A DNA stretch of 34,918 nucleotides from Balneolaceae bacterium (GCA_020832415.1 JAFIES010000113.1:1-34918), one strand, 5' to 3'. Counted from the first letter of the stretch, positions 1 to 8,479 are shown. Made by a program: numbers and translations. Notes: generated by a model not told the origin, from the letters alone.

Positions 1-1050
1 CATACAAATGGCCTTTGTGGTAAAAGGTGTCTGAAATTGGTTTGCCATAAGCCGGCCGGAAAGCTCGATACCTCCCTGCTCATAAGCATGCCAGGTAAGT
101 GAATCAAACAGAATATCTTCTTTCCCCGGAAGACAGACAGCCTGGATAACTTCACATATTCCACCACGCAGAGAGTAGTAGATAAACCATCCGGTAACAC
201 CTTCACTATCATCAACAATTGCAAATGTATGCAGTGTACCGTACCTCATTTCCCCGCGTAATAAATGTAACAGATGGTCAACTTGTGGCTGATCATACAG
301 TGGGAATAAAATATACCTGCTGCTTATTTCATTCAGCACTTCTGTCAAACGCTCAGCATTCAATGGTCTCAATTCCACGGCCGGCTTATTTCGATAGAAC
401 CATGGTAAACGTATTTTCCCTGAGACAGTATCAGTTCCTTTAGCGATGAGGGCTGCCGCATTGAGGAGCGGTTTTTTTAAATTCTTCAGAAATGGGCGCA
501 GTGCAAAAGAGAGTGGTTTTAAAGGAACTTTATAGAAAATACTCTCACCGATTGCTGGTTCACCGCCAAGCCTTTTCCAAAGCAAACGTGTTGATTCGGA
601 GGAGTTATCAGCAAATGAGAGATCTTGTGGACCCGAAAGGAATTTCTGGAGTAATTTCATTGGCACCAGCTTTGTTCGTGCCTGTTCTGTGGCCATCAAG
701 TGATGGCAATTTGCCACAGTGATTTCTCTCTCTTTGTATTGAAAAGGACTCGAGATGACTCCTAAAAATCCATTTACAGATCCATCAACGGATCTGCTTA
801 CAATAGATGAAGAGTTTGAGTTCAGTTCACCATCTGTAAAATAGAGTTGTTCAATTGTTTTTTCCAGGTTGCTCAGAGGCATTTTTTTACTGCCGGGAAA
901 ATAGATCTGAGATAGCAGTGCTACCTCATGAATATCATCCATGGAAAGCAGAGTGATAGAATCAGAACCGTTTTTTTTTGAGTGATTGTTAGATCGTTTT
1001 AGTACCCCCGCAGCCAAACCCTCTTGAATGATTTTATTATATCTATCCAT
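1..1050 (-). CDS. GNAT-family acyltransferase, 3' end cut off
   Basis: The frame is open from the ATG at 1050 to the window edge (350 codons, no stop), so the C-terminus is missing. Residues about 35-170 look like a GNAT acyl-CoA N-acyltransferase fold: an opening stretch DIHEVALLSQIYFP, then strands around GFLGVIS, then a segment ending in the SGPQDLSFADNSSESTRLLWKRLGG pattern (described here by its ends SGPQDLSF and LWKRLGG), which is the usual place where GNAT proteins bind the cofactor and close the domain. A second, diverged acyltransferase-like half seems to follow. It starts 6 bp after the acyl carrier protein stop, so it should be the last known gene of a four-gene leftward operon. 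A transferase that takes an acyl group from the carrier protein would fit, but the donor and acceptor are not readable from sequence. Confidence 0.72.
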   Translation of the reverse strand, partial: MDRYNKIIQEGLAAGVLKRSNNHSKKNGSDSITLLSMDDIHEVALLSQIYFPGSKKMPLSNLEKTIEQLYFTDGELNSNSSSIVSRSVDGSVNGFLGVISSPFQYKEREITVANCHHLMATEQARTKLVPMKLLQKFLSGPQDLSFADNSSESTRLLWKRLGGEPAIGESIFYKVPLKPLSFALRPFLKNLKKPLLNAAALIAKGTDTVSGKIRLPWFYRNKPAVELRPLNAERLTEVLNEISSRYILFPLYDQPQVDHLLHLLRGEMRYGTLHTFAIVDDSEGVTGWFIYYSLRGGICEVIQAVCLPGKEDILFDSLTWHAYEQGGIELSGRLMANQFQTPFTTKAICM

Positions 1051-1056
1051 AATCAC

Positions 1057-1329
1057 TTAATGATGTAAATTATTTAATGACGCAACCAGAGTCAGCCGGA
1101 TGATCATTTTAGACATCGTGCGAACTGTACGATAATCTTCAACATCTAACTCTTCGGGTGTAATGGTAATTTCAAAACCCTCTTCCAGTTCCATCATCAG
1201 CTGCATAAGCGACATGGAATCAAGCAGCCCCGATTCAAACAGATCTTTATCAATCTCTATCTGCTCAAGTGTCAGCGCCTTACTAACAATTGCGGTAACT
1301 GTGTCGGTTATGTTCGTGTAGGTTCTCAT
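1057..1329 (-). CDS. acyl carrier protein (phosphopantetheine-binding)
   Basis: A 90-residue stand-alone carrier protein. The segment FESGLLDSMSLMQLMMELEE is the helix-2 region of the ACP/PCP fold; Ser38 in LDSM is the expected site for the 4'-phosphopantetheine arm. The acidic helix and the following TPEELDVEDYRTV are typical of D-alanyl- or aminoacyl-carrier proteins as well as of acyl carriers. It lies 35 bp downstream of the adenylation gene and directly upstream of the GNAT gene, so the natural reading is that the adenylating enzyme loads this protein and the GNAT enzyme unloads it. That partnership is inferred from gene order. The identification as a carrier protein is firm. Confidence 0.9.
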   Translation of the reverse strand: MRTYTNITDTVTAIVSKALTLEQIEIDKDLFESGLLDSMSLMQLMMELEEGFEITITPEELDVEDYRTVRTMSKMIIRLTLVASLNNLHH

Positions 1330-1364
1330 GGTTAATTTCTCTTCATGTTACTCTGCGGTTGAGT

Positions 1365-2951
1365 TTAACTTTCAAAAGCATCTGCTAATTTTCTTCTGTC
1401 AATTTTTCCATTCCCATTTCGGGGCAGTTGCTCATATTCCTGCCAGTAGTGAGGAATCATATAGCCGGGAATTTTGCCGGTCAGTTTCTTTTTCAGATCG
1501 GGGGCAAGGTCACCGTTCATCACTCCGGTGCCTACATAAGCACATCCAATAGCGGTACCTTCAAAGCCATTTTTCAGAACGGGAACCACGGCATACTCTC
1601 TTAGAAATTCATTCTGCCCTAATGCGGCTTCAATTTCTCCAAGCTCAATCCGGTAGCCTCTGCTTTTTATCTGGTAATCAGACCGGCCATGAAAGTAAAT
1701 GAACCCATCCTTTTTAAGTGAGGCGAGGTCGCCGGTTTTATAGATGATTTCACTACTTCCTTTCCCATTTTTGTGATGAATAAAGGCAGCATCGGTTTTT
1801 TCCTGGTCGTTCCAATAGCCCGGGCTCAATCCTTCACCTGATATGAAGAGATCACCCACCTCTCCCTTTTTAACTGGATCCAAATTTTCGTCTAATACGA
1901 GCAGCTTTTCACCCTCGCATGCTGTTCCAATAGGAATTTCAGCGAAATCTTCGGGTACTTCCGGTACAGTATAGTAACTGCTGGCGATGGTAGCCTCGGT
2001 GGGGCCGTACATATTGGTAAACTGTACATCGGGCAGGTTTTTCATCCAGTATTGCAATGCCGGTAATGGAAAAACTTCACCACACCAAATCATTCTTTTT
2101 AAACTTGGAAAGCCTCCGGGCGGAATAGCCTTGAACATGGCCAGGTAGCTTAAAGCTGAAGGTACCGAGAACCACTGGTTCAGATTATTATCCAGAATAA
2201 AATGGGATAACTGTTTCGGGTTCAGGCTGATTTCGGGTGGTACCAGAAAGAGGCGTGAACCGGATGCAAATGCTCCGTAAATATCAAATGTGGAGAGATC
2301 AAAATGCAGGGGAGAGTGGCAAGAGATTCGCTCTCCGGCTCTCATTTTGAAAAAATGAACTGCCCAGTTAACAAAGGTTTTAATATTCTTATGGGTAATC
2401 ACCACGCCTTTGGGTTCCCCGGTAGAACCTGATGTAAAAAGGATCTGAGCAGCTGCGTTTTCGTCGCGAACAACTTCATGAGGAATATTCAGCTGCGATT
2501 TGATATCATCATAATTAAAAACCGGCGGGTTATCATCAGCATACTTCAGCTCATTTTTTGACCACCATACCCATGGAATGTGCCCCAGCTCTGAATCAAT
2601 ATGTAATGAGTCCTGGAAATGATGAATTGAATGATTATCAACAAACAACAAAGCAGGGTCAGAGGATCGTATAATTTTTGCAACTCGCTCTGCCGGGCTT
2701 TTAAAGTCCAAAGGCACATAAACTCCCCCTGCCTTGCTTATTCCTAACATTGCGATAAGGGTTTTCGGGGTTTTCTCCATGAATAATCCCACACGGCTGC
2801 CCGGTTTAAAACCGGTTTGAATCAGCTGACCTGCAAGTCGGTTGCTTTCCAGTTCAAGGTTTACATAATTGATATGTTCATCCCCGAGTGATATTGCTAT
2901 ACGGGTACCATATTTTTCTACTTTTTCTCTTGACCAATCATAAATCATCAT
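1365..2951 (-). CDS. stand-alone amino-acid adenylation enzyme
   Basis: A 528-residue member of the AMP-binding (ANL) superfamily without fused condensation or carrier domains. The core motifs are in order: A3 LFTSGSTGEPKG at 171-182, A4 FDLSTFD near 218, A5 NMYGPTEA at 313-320, A7 YKTGD at 404-408, A8 around 422-440, and A10 NGNGKIDRR with the catalytic lysine K516. Hand alignment to GrsA gives a pocket code of about D-L-F-S-I-C-M-I-A-K. The leading Asp is the residue that normally holds an alpha-amino group, so an amino-acid substrate is likelier than a fatty acid. The start overlaps the stop of the monooxygenase gene by four bases (ATGA), showing translational coupling. The expected job is ATP-dependent activation of an amino acid and thioester loading of the neighbouring carrier protein. 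Confidence 0.9.
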   Translation of the reverse strand: MMIYDWSREKVEKYGTRIAISLGDEHINYVNLELESNRLAGQLIQTGFKPGSRVGLFMEKTPKTLIAMLGISKAGGVYVPLDFKSPAERVAKIIRSSDPALLFVDNHSIHHFQDSLHIDSELGHIPWVWWSKNELKYADDNPPVFNYDDIKSQLNIPHEVVRDENAAAQILFTSGSTGEPKGVVITHKNIKTFVNWAVHFFKMRAGERISCHSPLHFDLSTFDIYGAFASGSRLFLVPPEISLNPKQLSHFILDNNLNQWFSVPSALSYLAMFKAIPPGGFPSLKRMIWCGEVFPLPALQYWMKNLPDVQFTNMYGPTEATIASSYYTVPEVPEDFAEIPIGTACEGEKLLVLDENLDPVKKGEVGDLFISGEGLSPGYWNDQEKTDAAFIHHKNGKGSSEIIYKTGDLASLKKDGFIYFHGRSDYQIKSRGYRIELGEIEAALGQNEFLREYAVVPVLKNGFEGTAIGCAYVGTGVMNGDLAPDLKKKLTGKIPGYMIPHYWQEYEQLPRNGNGKIDRRKLADAFES

Positions 2952-3964
2952 AGTTGTCCTTCTTTTTCTAAATGAATTTGAGCACGATTAAAAACCTGCA
3001 TCGTGCTGTGTAGTTCTATATCTGATACCGGTGTATCAATAATGCATGTTTTACATCCGGCTTGCAGATACTTTGAAATTGCCTTCGCTACTTCATCGTA
3101 ACTTCCAACGAGGTAGGGGCAAAATGTGTGGTAATATTCGAAAGGGCCCAGCCAGTACACAGGTTCAGAATGTTTGGTTTTGCCATTTCCATTTTGATGA
3201 GACAGCTTTTTATGCCATTCAGAATCAGATGTTTTTTTAGCAAGCTGATGGGATAATTCCCCAATTCGTGTAGCAGGAAAGCGTTGATGGGCTTCTTCCC
3301 AGGCTTTTTCATGATTGTGCCTGGCCAATACGCCTATCCGTATACCCTGAATCGATGCATTCCCATTTTCTGATAACTCTTCAGCTGGCACAGGATATTG
3401 AATCAATTGCACTCCAAGCCGTGCGGAGGCCACTTTAGCAGCTTCAGATGAGCCGGATAAATAATAATCCGGTAACAACTCTTCAGGCATCTCCGGATGC
3501 AGTTTCAGGTTTTTTATCTGATAAAACTCTCCTTCGTATGTAACACCTTCAGATGTGGTAAGAAGTTTTTGAATAATTTCCGTGTATTCTACAAGTCTGT
3601 CGTATCGCCGGTCATGGTCAACGCTGCCGCCAAGTGCAATCAGATCGTTTATATATCCACCGGCAACAAGGTTCAGGGCAATTTTACGCTTATGAATAAA
3701 TGCGATACTTGAGATTTTCTTGGCTACTGCATATGGATGCATATACACCGGCTGGAGCGCAACCATTGGTATCAGTTGAGTTGTCTCATCGAGTATTAAA
3801 CCTGTTACAACCCAGGGATCGGCGAGGCGGTTATCACTGTAAATTAACGTACCCTTATATCCATATTTTTCACTCTGTACTGCAATTCTCTTTAACTCCC
3901 GGATGAATTGAACTCGGTCGCTTTTTATAGATTCCGGCATTGTTGTGAATAGTTCGGCTTTCAT
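2948..3964 (-). CDS. luciferase-like FMN-dependent monooxygenase
   Basis: A 338-residue LLM-class flavin-dependent oxidoreductase of the alkanesulfonate-monooxygenase type, a TIM barrel using reduced FMN. Recognisable parts are SEKYGYKGTLIYSDN early on, the VALQPVYMHPYAVAKKISSIA strand-helix (ends VALQPVY and KKISSIA), NLVAGGY, the RYDRLVEYTEII helix, and PDYYLSGSSEAAKVA near the phosphate-binding end. I chose the ATG at 3964 because family members begin close to this MKAE-like segment. A TTG at 4006 would add 14 residues and has no clear ribosome site either. It is first in the leftward operon and overlaps the adenylation gene. Relatives in biosynthetic clusters hydroxylate or oxidise carrier-bound substrates, so oxidation of the activated amino acid is a reasonable inference. 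Confidence 0.85.
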   Translation of the reverse strand: MKAELFTTMPESIKSDRVQFIRELKRIAVQSEKYGYKGTLIYSDNRLADPWVVTGLILDETTQLIPMVALQPVYMHPYAVAKKISSIAFIHKRKIALNLVAGGYINDLIALGGSVDHDRRYDRLVEYTEIIQKLLTTSEGVTYEGEFYQIKNLKLHPEMPEELLPDYYLSGSSEAAKVASARLGVQLIQYPVPAEELSENGNASIQGIRIGVLARHNHEKAWEEAHQRFPATRIGELSHQLAKKTSDSEWHKKLSHQNGNGKTKHSEPVYWLGPFEYYHTFCPYLVGSYDEVAKAISKYLQAGCKTCIIDTPVSDIELHSTMQVFNRAQIHLEKEGQL

Positions 3965-4298
3965 ATAATAAATGTTTGAATGTGAAATGATTATCTCCCC
4001 TGCCAACTAAACGAAACCTTCCAATAATTTTCAGGACTGCACAGAATGTGAAATCTTGATTCACCATTACTCTTGTGCCTGTGCGTACATACCCCTATAC
4101 AATTGTTGTGCCAAACAACGAAATATCGGTTTAATATTGGGAATATGGTCTAAATGCAGTTTTTTGAGCGCTTTTATCCCGATCAGAAAACATTTTTACA
4201 CACCACAACCCTGGTTTTCTGTATAAAATGTTCACTTTTTTTTGAAGTACATTACATCATTGCATTGCGATGAATCTGAACATTCAAACTATTATTGA
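3965..4298. promoter_or_regulatory. divergent promoter region of the adenylation operon and the formyltransferase gene
   Basis: This AT-rich gap separates two divergent transcription units and must carry both promoters. The only clear structure is a small perfect inverted repeat, GTTGT-GCCAA-ACAAC, at about 4103-4117, which could be an operator. I cannot place -33/-7 boxes with confidence. Confidence 0.4.
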
Positions 4299-5216
4299 AT
4301 GAATATTTTATTAGCGGCCGAAGAATCTGCCGGTCTGCAAACCTTAAAGTTTTTATCAGCCGGTAACCACAATCTTGTAGCTGTTCTTACCGATATCGCC
4401 TCAACCAGAAATGGTTCACCAGTTGCTGCTATTGCAAAAAAACTTGGTTATAAAATCATGCCGGCAAGATTGGTTAAAGAGCCGGATTTTGCCGATTGGA
4501 TAACCGAAAATGAGATTGATCTGCTGCTAAACGTACACTCTCTTTTTGTGATCTGTAAGGAAGTTATAGAATCACTGAAGCTGGGAGCTTACAATCTGCA
4601 TCCCGGGCCGCTTCCGCAATATGCCGGACTCAACGCTCCGGGGTGGGCTATATACAATTTGGAGCCTCAGCATGGAGTAACACTGCATAAAATTGTTGAT
4701 AAAATCGATGCCGGGAATATTATTGATAAGGCTCGTTTCCCCATCACTGCAACGGATACCGGGCTGTCAGTTAGCATGAAATGTGTGAAGCATGGAATAC
4801 CATTGATTGAAAAATTCCTGGATAAGATCGAAAAAGGCGAATCCATAACCGGGAAAGAACAGGATTACTCCGGGCGTAATTATTACCGGGCCAATCAAAT
4901 TCCGAATAATGGAAAAATTGACTGGAGCAGCTCTGCCTCCCGGATTGATGCTTTTGTGAGAGCCTGTAACTATTCCCCGTTTCAGTCGCCCTGGGGCTAT
5001 CCCTATACATTTCTGGATGGAGAAAAAATATCGATTCTTAACGTTCGGGTTACAGATTTGCCATGCAATGAGAAGCCGGGCACTGTTGGTGAAGTTATTG
5101 ATGGCGCAGTTCTCATTGCAACTGCAGATTACTGGATTGCTGTAACTCGGTGTTTTGTGAAGGGTGTTCATGTTGATGCACATTCAAAACTCTTACCGGG
5201 TGATCTTTTGACTTGA
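4299..5216 (+). CDS. formyltransferase-family protein (N-formyltransferase)
   Basis: A 305-residue member of the 10-formyltetrahydrofolate-dependent formyltransferase family. The catalytic triad is visible: Asn99 and His101 in the YNLHPGPLPQYAG segment and Asp137 in DKIDAGNI. A C-terminal OB-like domain of the Fmt/ArnA type starts near residue 200 (NGKIDWSSSASRIDAFVRAC). The glycine-rich substrate loop differs from Met-tRNA formyltransferase, and an amino-sugar or aminoacyl substrate is likelier than initiator tRNA. It is divergent from the adenylation operon and upstream of polysaccharide genes, so it may formylate an amino sugar in the same glycan or the amino acid activated by the operon. 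Fmt itself is usually next to def or rsmB, which are absent here. Confidence 0.82.
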   Translation: MNILLAAEESAGLQTLKFLSAGNHNLVAVLTDIASTRNGSPVAAIAKKLGYKIMPARLVKEPDFADWITENEIDLLLNVHSLFVICKEVIESLKLGAYNLHPGPLPQYAGLNAPGWAIYNLEPQHGVTLHKIVDKIDAGNIIDKARFPITATDTGLSVSMKCVKHGIPLIEKFLDKIEKGESITGKEQDYSGRNYYRANQIPNNGKIDWSSSASRIDAFVRACNYSPFQSPWGYPYTFLDGEKISILNVRVTDLPCNEKPGTVGEVIDGAVLIATADYWIAVTRCFVKGVHVDAHSKLLPGDLLT

Positions 5217-5520
5217 GTTAACTCTAGTCATTTGGACCCAACCCCCGACCCCTTCCCTATGCCGCAACTGCACGGTACAAGGAAGGGGGGGCTTTTTACA
5301 GAGGTTCTGGGTACTCCAAAAATCAAAAGCCCCTCATTGTCGCATCCGTAGTTTGGATGCGATAGGGAGGGGTTGGGGTGGGTCTGAAATAAATGGCTCA
5401 AAATAACTTATATCAAGTTTGAACATTTATCAGTCGAACTCAAGATTAATCAATATCGGGCACCTTTTTTGCAATAGATTGAAGTAATTACTCCAATCTT
5501 AAAAAGGGAAGGGGAACAGG
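5217..5520. other. gene-free spacer carrying a repeat element
   Basis: No coding signal is seen. Half of the gap is the inverted-repeat element at 5234-5385. The remainder (5386-5520) is AT-rich and should hold the promoter of the acetyltransferase gene; a strong ribosome site (GGAAGGGG) lies just before its ATG. Confidence 0.6.
5234..5385. repeat. GC-rich nested inverted repeat, copy 1
   Basis: The left arm (5234-5260, GGACCCAACCCCCGACCCC then TTCCCTAT) and right arm (5361-5385, GATAGGGAGGGGTTGGGG then TGGGTC) are imperfect reverse complements over about 25 bases. Inside are a second C-rich/G-rich pair (GGAAGGGGGG near 5281 against AGCCCCTC near 5330) and a perfect hairpin CGCATCC-N7-GGATGCG at 5341-5361. 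The organisation resembles the elements at 30029-30130 and 33643-33739. It encodes nothing and is probably a dispersed non-autonomous palindromic repeat. Confidence 0.65.
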
Positions 5521-6111
5521 ATGACATTTCAGAGATTTTTAGAACGGTTAAAAAAATATCCGCTGAAGGACTATTTGGCCGGTTATCTCTTTTCAGGAAA
5601 ATTTGACAAAAAAGGTGTGCTCGTATTTTCAGACGGGCGGCCCTACCCCAAAATCATCCATAAAGGAGGAATCCTGAAAGCCGGTAATTGTCAGTTCTAT
5701 TCAGGTGTAAGGATCGAAATTGGCGAAAACGGTATTCTCGAAATTGGAAATGGATCGTACTTGAACAGGAACACCCTCATTATTTGTGAAAAGAGGATAG
5801 ATATCGGCAGAAACTGTAAAATTGCCTGGGATGTAGTCATCATGGATTCCGATCTGCATCCGGTAAATGCAGAACCTATTGTAAACAAACCGGTGTTTAT
5901 TGCAGATAATGTTTGGATTGGATGCCGGAGTATCGTTTTAAAAGGGGTTAACATAGGTGAGGGAGCTGTTGTGGCAGCAGGATCGGTGGTAACGAAAGAT
6001 ATTCCCCCATACACCATATGGGGTGGTGCACCGGCAAAGTTTATCGGCAACGTAAAAAGAACCGGTGATGAGGATGTTGCTGTTGCCCCTCAACAGGTTA
6101 TTTATCAGTAA
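5521..6111 (+). CDS. left-handed beta-helix acetyltransferase
   Basis: A 196-residue hexapeptide-repeat protein of the WcaF/maltose O-acetyltransferase group. From about residue 60 the sequence runs in imperfect hexapeptide turns ([49 protein letters not shown]) and ends with the usual [15 protein letters not shown]. His113 in DSDLHP is where family members place the catalytic histidine, and Trp132 in NVWIG contacts the CoA. The N-terminal 50 residues are helical and probably shape the acceptor site. It has a strong ribosome site. The likely role is acetyl transfer from acetyl-CoA to a sugar hydroxyl or amine of a surface polysaccharide, supported by the glycosyltransferase gene that follows. 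Confidence 0.86.
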   Translation: MTFQRFLERLKKYPLKDYLAGYLFSGKFDKKGVLVFSDGRPYPKIIHKGGILKAGNCQFYSGVRIEIGENGILEIGNGSYLNRNTLIICEKRIDIGRNCKIAWDVVIMDSDLHPVNAEPIVNKPVFIADNVWIGCRSIVLKGVNIGEGAVVAAGSVVTKDIPPYTIWGGAPAKFIGNVKRTGDEDVAVAPQQVIYQ

Positions 6112-6303
6112 CAGAATTACCCTGAAAGCCGTGTAAAAAAGTAACTATTACGTCGGATCAGAAGCCCGAATGCCCATCTTATCACCATTTGAGAGCATTA
6201 TGATACAATTCTCTTTGTTGGCATATATATTGCAATTAACTCTGTAAGAGCGCCCTGAAAATCGCTTGATATCGATTTTTAATAACTACACAGAGAGGTT
6301 TCC

Positions 6304-7098
6304 ATGCTTGCCATAGAGAAAAATAACGGATACCAGGTACTTGGCGTTACTATTTCAACATACTCAAAAGAAGAGTTTTTCTTTCTGGTTCAGGAGAGAT
6401 TAAAAGATAATGATGAAAATTCGCCGCCTGTATTTGTTGTAACCGTAAATCCTGAGATAGCCATTCAGAGTATTATTGATAATGATTTTAAAGAGGTGTT
6501 AAAAACATCGACGATAAACACAGCCGATGGGGTAGGCATCAGCTGGGCGATAAAGTTTCTTTACAGTAAAAAGATCGACCGAATTACGGGATCTGATTCA
6601 TTCGAGAAAATATGCACCTATTGTGCAGAACTTAATCAGCCCGCATTCTTTTACGGTGCTGCTCCCGGAATTGCAAGAAAAGCATCGGATATTCTCACTC
6701 AGAGAATCAAAAATTTACACGTTTCCGGGGTCTATTCGCCGGATAAACCGAATATTCCATTCGAAGATTTACCTCTTGGCACTCAGGCATCACTACATAG
6801 TGCAGCTGTAGTATTTGTGGCTTTGGGAGCACCTTCACAAGAGAAATGGATACACGAAAATCTTGGGAAATTGCCAAATTGCAAGCTAATTATCGGGATA
6901 GGAGGCAGCTTTGATTTTATTACAGGGAATATAAAACGTGCACCTCTCATGTTTCAAAAAACCGGGCTTGAATGGATGTACAGGCTTTATCTGCAACCGG
7001 CACGCTGGCGAAGAATGCTGAGGCTTCCACTATTTGCCCTTAATGTAATGTTATTAAAAACAAGCAGCCTCGATGTTCAAAAACCTGCTGAGCTATAG
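6304..7098 (+). CDS. WecG/TagA/CpsF family glycosyltransferase
   Basis: A 264-residue GT26 enzyme. The family signature is complete: TVNPEIA at 47-53, the ADGVG motif with the likely base Asp75, RITGSD with Arg93, ALGAPSQEKW at 173-182, GIGGSFDFITG at 198-208 with KRAP, and the C-terminal TGLEWMYRLYLQPARWRR (220-237), which in relatives mediates membrane association. These enzymes transfer a sugar such as N-acetylmannosaminuronate or N-acetylmannosamine from a UDP-sugar to an undecaprenyl-linked acceptor at the inner face of the plasma membrane. A GAGAGG ribosome site precedes the ATG. It is often the last glycosyltransferase gene of an exopolysaccharide locus; here it is followed by a gene-free repeat region that closes the locus. 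Confidence 0.93.
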   Translation: MLAIEKNNGYQVLGVTISTYSKEEFFFLVQERLKDNDENSPPVFVVTVNPEIAIQSIIDNDFKEVLKTSTINTADGVGISWAIKFLYSKKIDRITGSDSFEKICTYCAELNQPAFFYGAAPGIARKASDILTQRIKNLHVSGVYSPDKPNIPFEDLPLGTQASLHSAAVVFVALGAPSQEKWIHENLGKLPNCKLIIGIGGSFDFITGNIKRAPLMFQKTGLEWMYRLYLQPARWRRMLRLPLFALNVMLLKTSSLDVQKPAEL

Positions 7099-7168
7099 CT
7101 TTAATAACAATCCTGCCCTAAACGTTTAAGAATTTATTGCAGGCCGAAAATGGATCCCAATACTTTTT

Positions 7169-7262
7169 TCTCGCAGAGTTACGCAGAAGATTGCGCGGTG
7201 GTTCACAGACGGTGATTTGTGAGTTACTTCTCAGCAATTGTCTGCGAAGTCCGTCCGCGAGA
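7169..7262. repeat. degenerate inverted repeat
   Basis: The left end reads TCTCGC, then CGCAGA and ATTG; the reverse complement of the right end reads TCTCGC, then CGCAGA and ATTG with slightly different spacing. The sequence resembles the widespread CGCAGAG-type intergenic repeats of many bacterial genomes. The middle is asymmetric. Confidence 0.45.
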
Positions 7263-7433
7263 ATCTTGTGGAAGCAATGTATTGTTTCTTTTCACAACAT
7301 TATCCCTCGGGGCAGATCGTTTTGGACGCTTTTGGTTTAATAAAGCACCATTCATCAGGCTGAATAATGTGCCAATGTACTTTAAAAACGGGTTGCTTCA
7401 TCGGCAAAATGTTTCAGTCATCATAATTTTTAA

Positions 7434-7474
7434 GCAAAAAAAATGCACACCCTTCTTTCAAAAAAGGATGTGCA
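7434..7474 (-). terminator. intrinsic terminator of the YtxH gene
   Basis: On the minus strand a hairpin of about 12 paired bases (TGCACATCCTTT against the arm starting at 7444) is followed by a run of eight T. It lies 38 bp after the stop of the YtxH-domain gene. Confidence 0.8.
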
Positions 7475-7512
7475 ATTGATTGCTAACTAAGGATCTGATA
7501 TTACTTCAAATC

Positions 7513-7779
7513 TTATTTTGCTTTTGCAGCGATTTTATTCGCTTTCGTTTTTGCTTTAATAGCAAGACGTTGTGTCTCTTCTTCCATGTTTTCTAAGGGA
7601 TGGGCTACAAAATCAACAAATTCATCAAATTTATCTGATATGTAATCAGTGTAATCGTGATTCAGTTCGGTAATTTTCCGCCTTGTTCTTGAACCTTTTT
7701 GTGGTGCAAAGAGCAGACCAACTGCAATGCCTGCAGCTGATAGAAGCAGGGTGGAGGTAATAAATGTTACTGTTTTCAT
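7513..7779 (-). CDS. YtxH-domain protein
   Basis: An 88-residue protein with an N-terminal membrane segment (about residues 5-25) followed by GLLFAPQKGSRTRRKI, the YtxH-domain signature, and an amphipathic Lys/Ala-rich tail that could form a coiled coil. YtxH proteins are small envelope-associated stress proteins of unknown biochemical function. It has its own terminator and is followed upstream by other small stress genes in the same direction. Confidence 0.85.
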   Translation of the reverse strand: MKTVTFITSTLLLSAAGIAVGLLFAPQKGSRTRRKITELNHDYTDYISDKFDEFVDFVAHPLENMEEETQRLAIKAKTKANKIAAKAK

Positions 7780-7825
7780 ATGATATTATATTAAAGGTTA
7801 AACATTATTTGTGATTAATCAGCCG

Positions 7826-7999
<174 letters not shown>

Positions 8000-8005
8000 T
8001 TAGGA

Positions 8006-8455
8006 TTAGTTTAAAGAAGTGGTGGTTGTTGAAAAGAAATCATCTAATGAATTCTCAAGTGTATTCATAGCACTGCTGAACTCATTCTTAAACCGATTCC
8101 AGTTATCTTCACTGGTATGATTGTAGTTGTCTATTTGTCGTTTCAGGCTGCGGTTGGTTCGCTCAAGCTCTTCAACTCTTACGATGTGTGCATCTCTGGT
8201 ATCGCTCTCTTTCGTTTCAATTTCACGCTTGATCTCTTCAATATTGCGTTCATTTTCTGTGAAATCATTTTCTGCTTCTAATTTGTAAGTCCGTATTTCG
8301 GCCTGTAGTTCACTACTGGCGATCTCTACATCTCTTTCAGCTTCTATAACAGAAGTTTCTGCTCTTTCCATTTGATTGGAAGCTCTTTCGCAGCCTTGAA
8401 TAACAAATGCCGAAATAAGCGCAATGGTTGTAATGATTAGGAATGAATTTTTCAT
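8006..8455 (-). CDS. coiled-coil lipoprotein
   Basis: A 149-residue protein with a lipoprotein signal peptide; the lipobox ends in Cys22 (VIQGC). The mature part is nearly all charged helix, with heptad-like runs from about residue 30 to 125 (for example ERNIEEIKREIETKESD), then the segment EDNWNRFKNEFSSAMNTLENSLDDF and a Ser/Thr tail. It is predicted to be a periplasmic, lipid-anchored coiled coil. Similar lipoproteins are common in Bacteroidota stress clusters, but I know no defined function. It lies 24 bp downstream of the next small membrane protein gene. Confidence 0.75.
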   Translation of the reverse strand: MKNSFLIITTIALISAFVIQGCERASNQMERAETSVIEAERDVEIASSELQAEIRTYKLEAENDFTENERNIEEIKREIETKESDTRDAHIVRVEELERTNRSLKRQIDNYNHTSEDNWNRFKNEFSSAMNTLENSLDDFFSTTTTSLN

Positions 8456-8479
8456 AATTTTTATCTTGTTAAGATTAAT

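Larger units (their letters stand above)
7099..7512. other. gene-free spacer between the polysaccharide and stress regions
   Basis: No gene is supported. The gap holds the repeat at 7169-7262 and, at its right end, the leftward terminator at 7434-7474. Two small rightward open frames in it lack ribosome sites and run through the repeat. Confidence 0.55.

Noticed and set aside
219-722. Two short rightward frames near the left edge
   Set aside because: They run antisense to the continuous GNAT frame at 1-1050 and have no ribosome sites or known similarity.
4767-5183. A leftward 138-codon frame
   Set aside because: It is antisense to the formyltransferase, whose catalytic motifs are intact.
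4299-5216. Methionyl-tRNA formyltransferase (fmt)
   Set aside because: The family is right, but the sequence around the substrate loop and the gene context do not fit the housekeeping enzyme.
7137-7479. Two short rightward frames after the glycosyltransferase
   Set aside because: They lie in a repeat and run into a leftward terminator; no ribosome site or family is seen.
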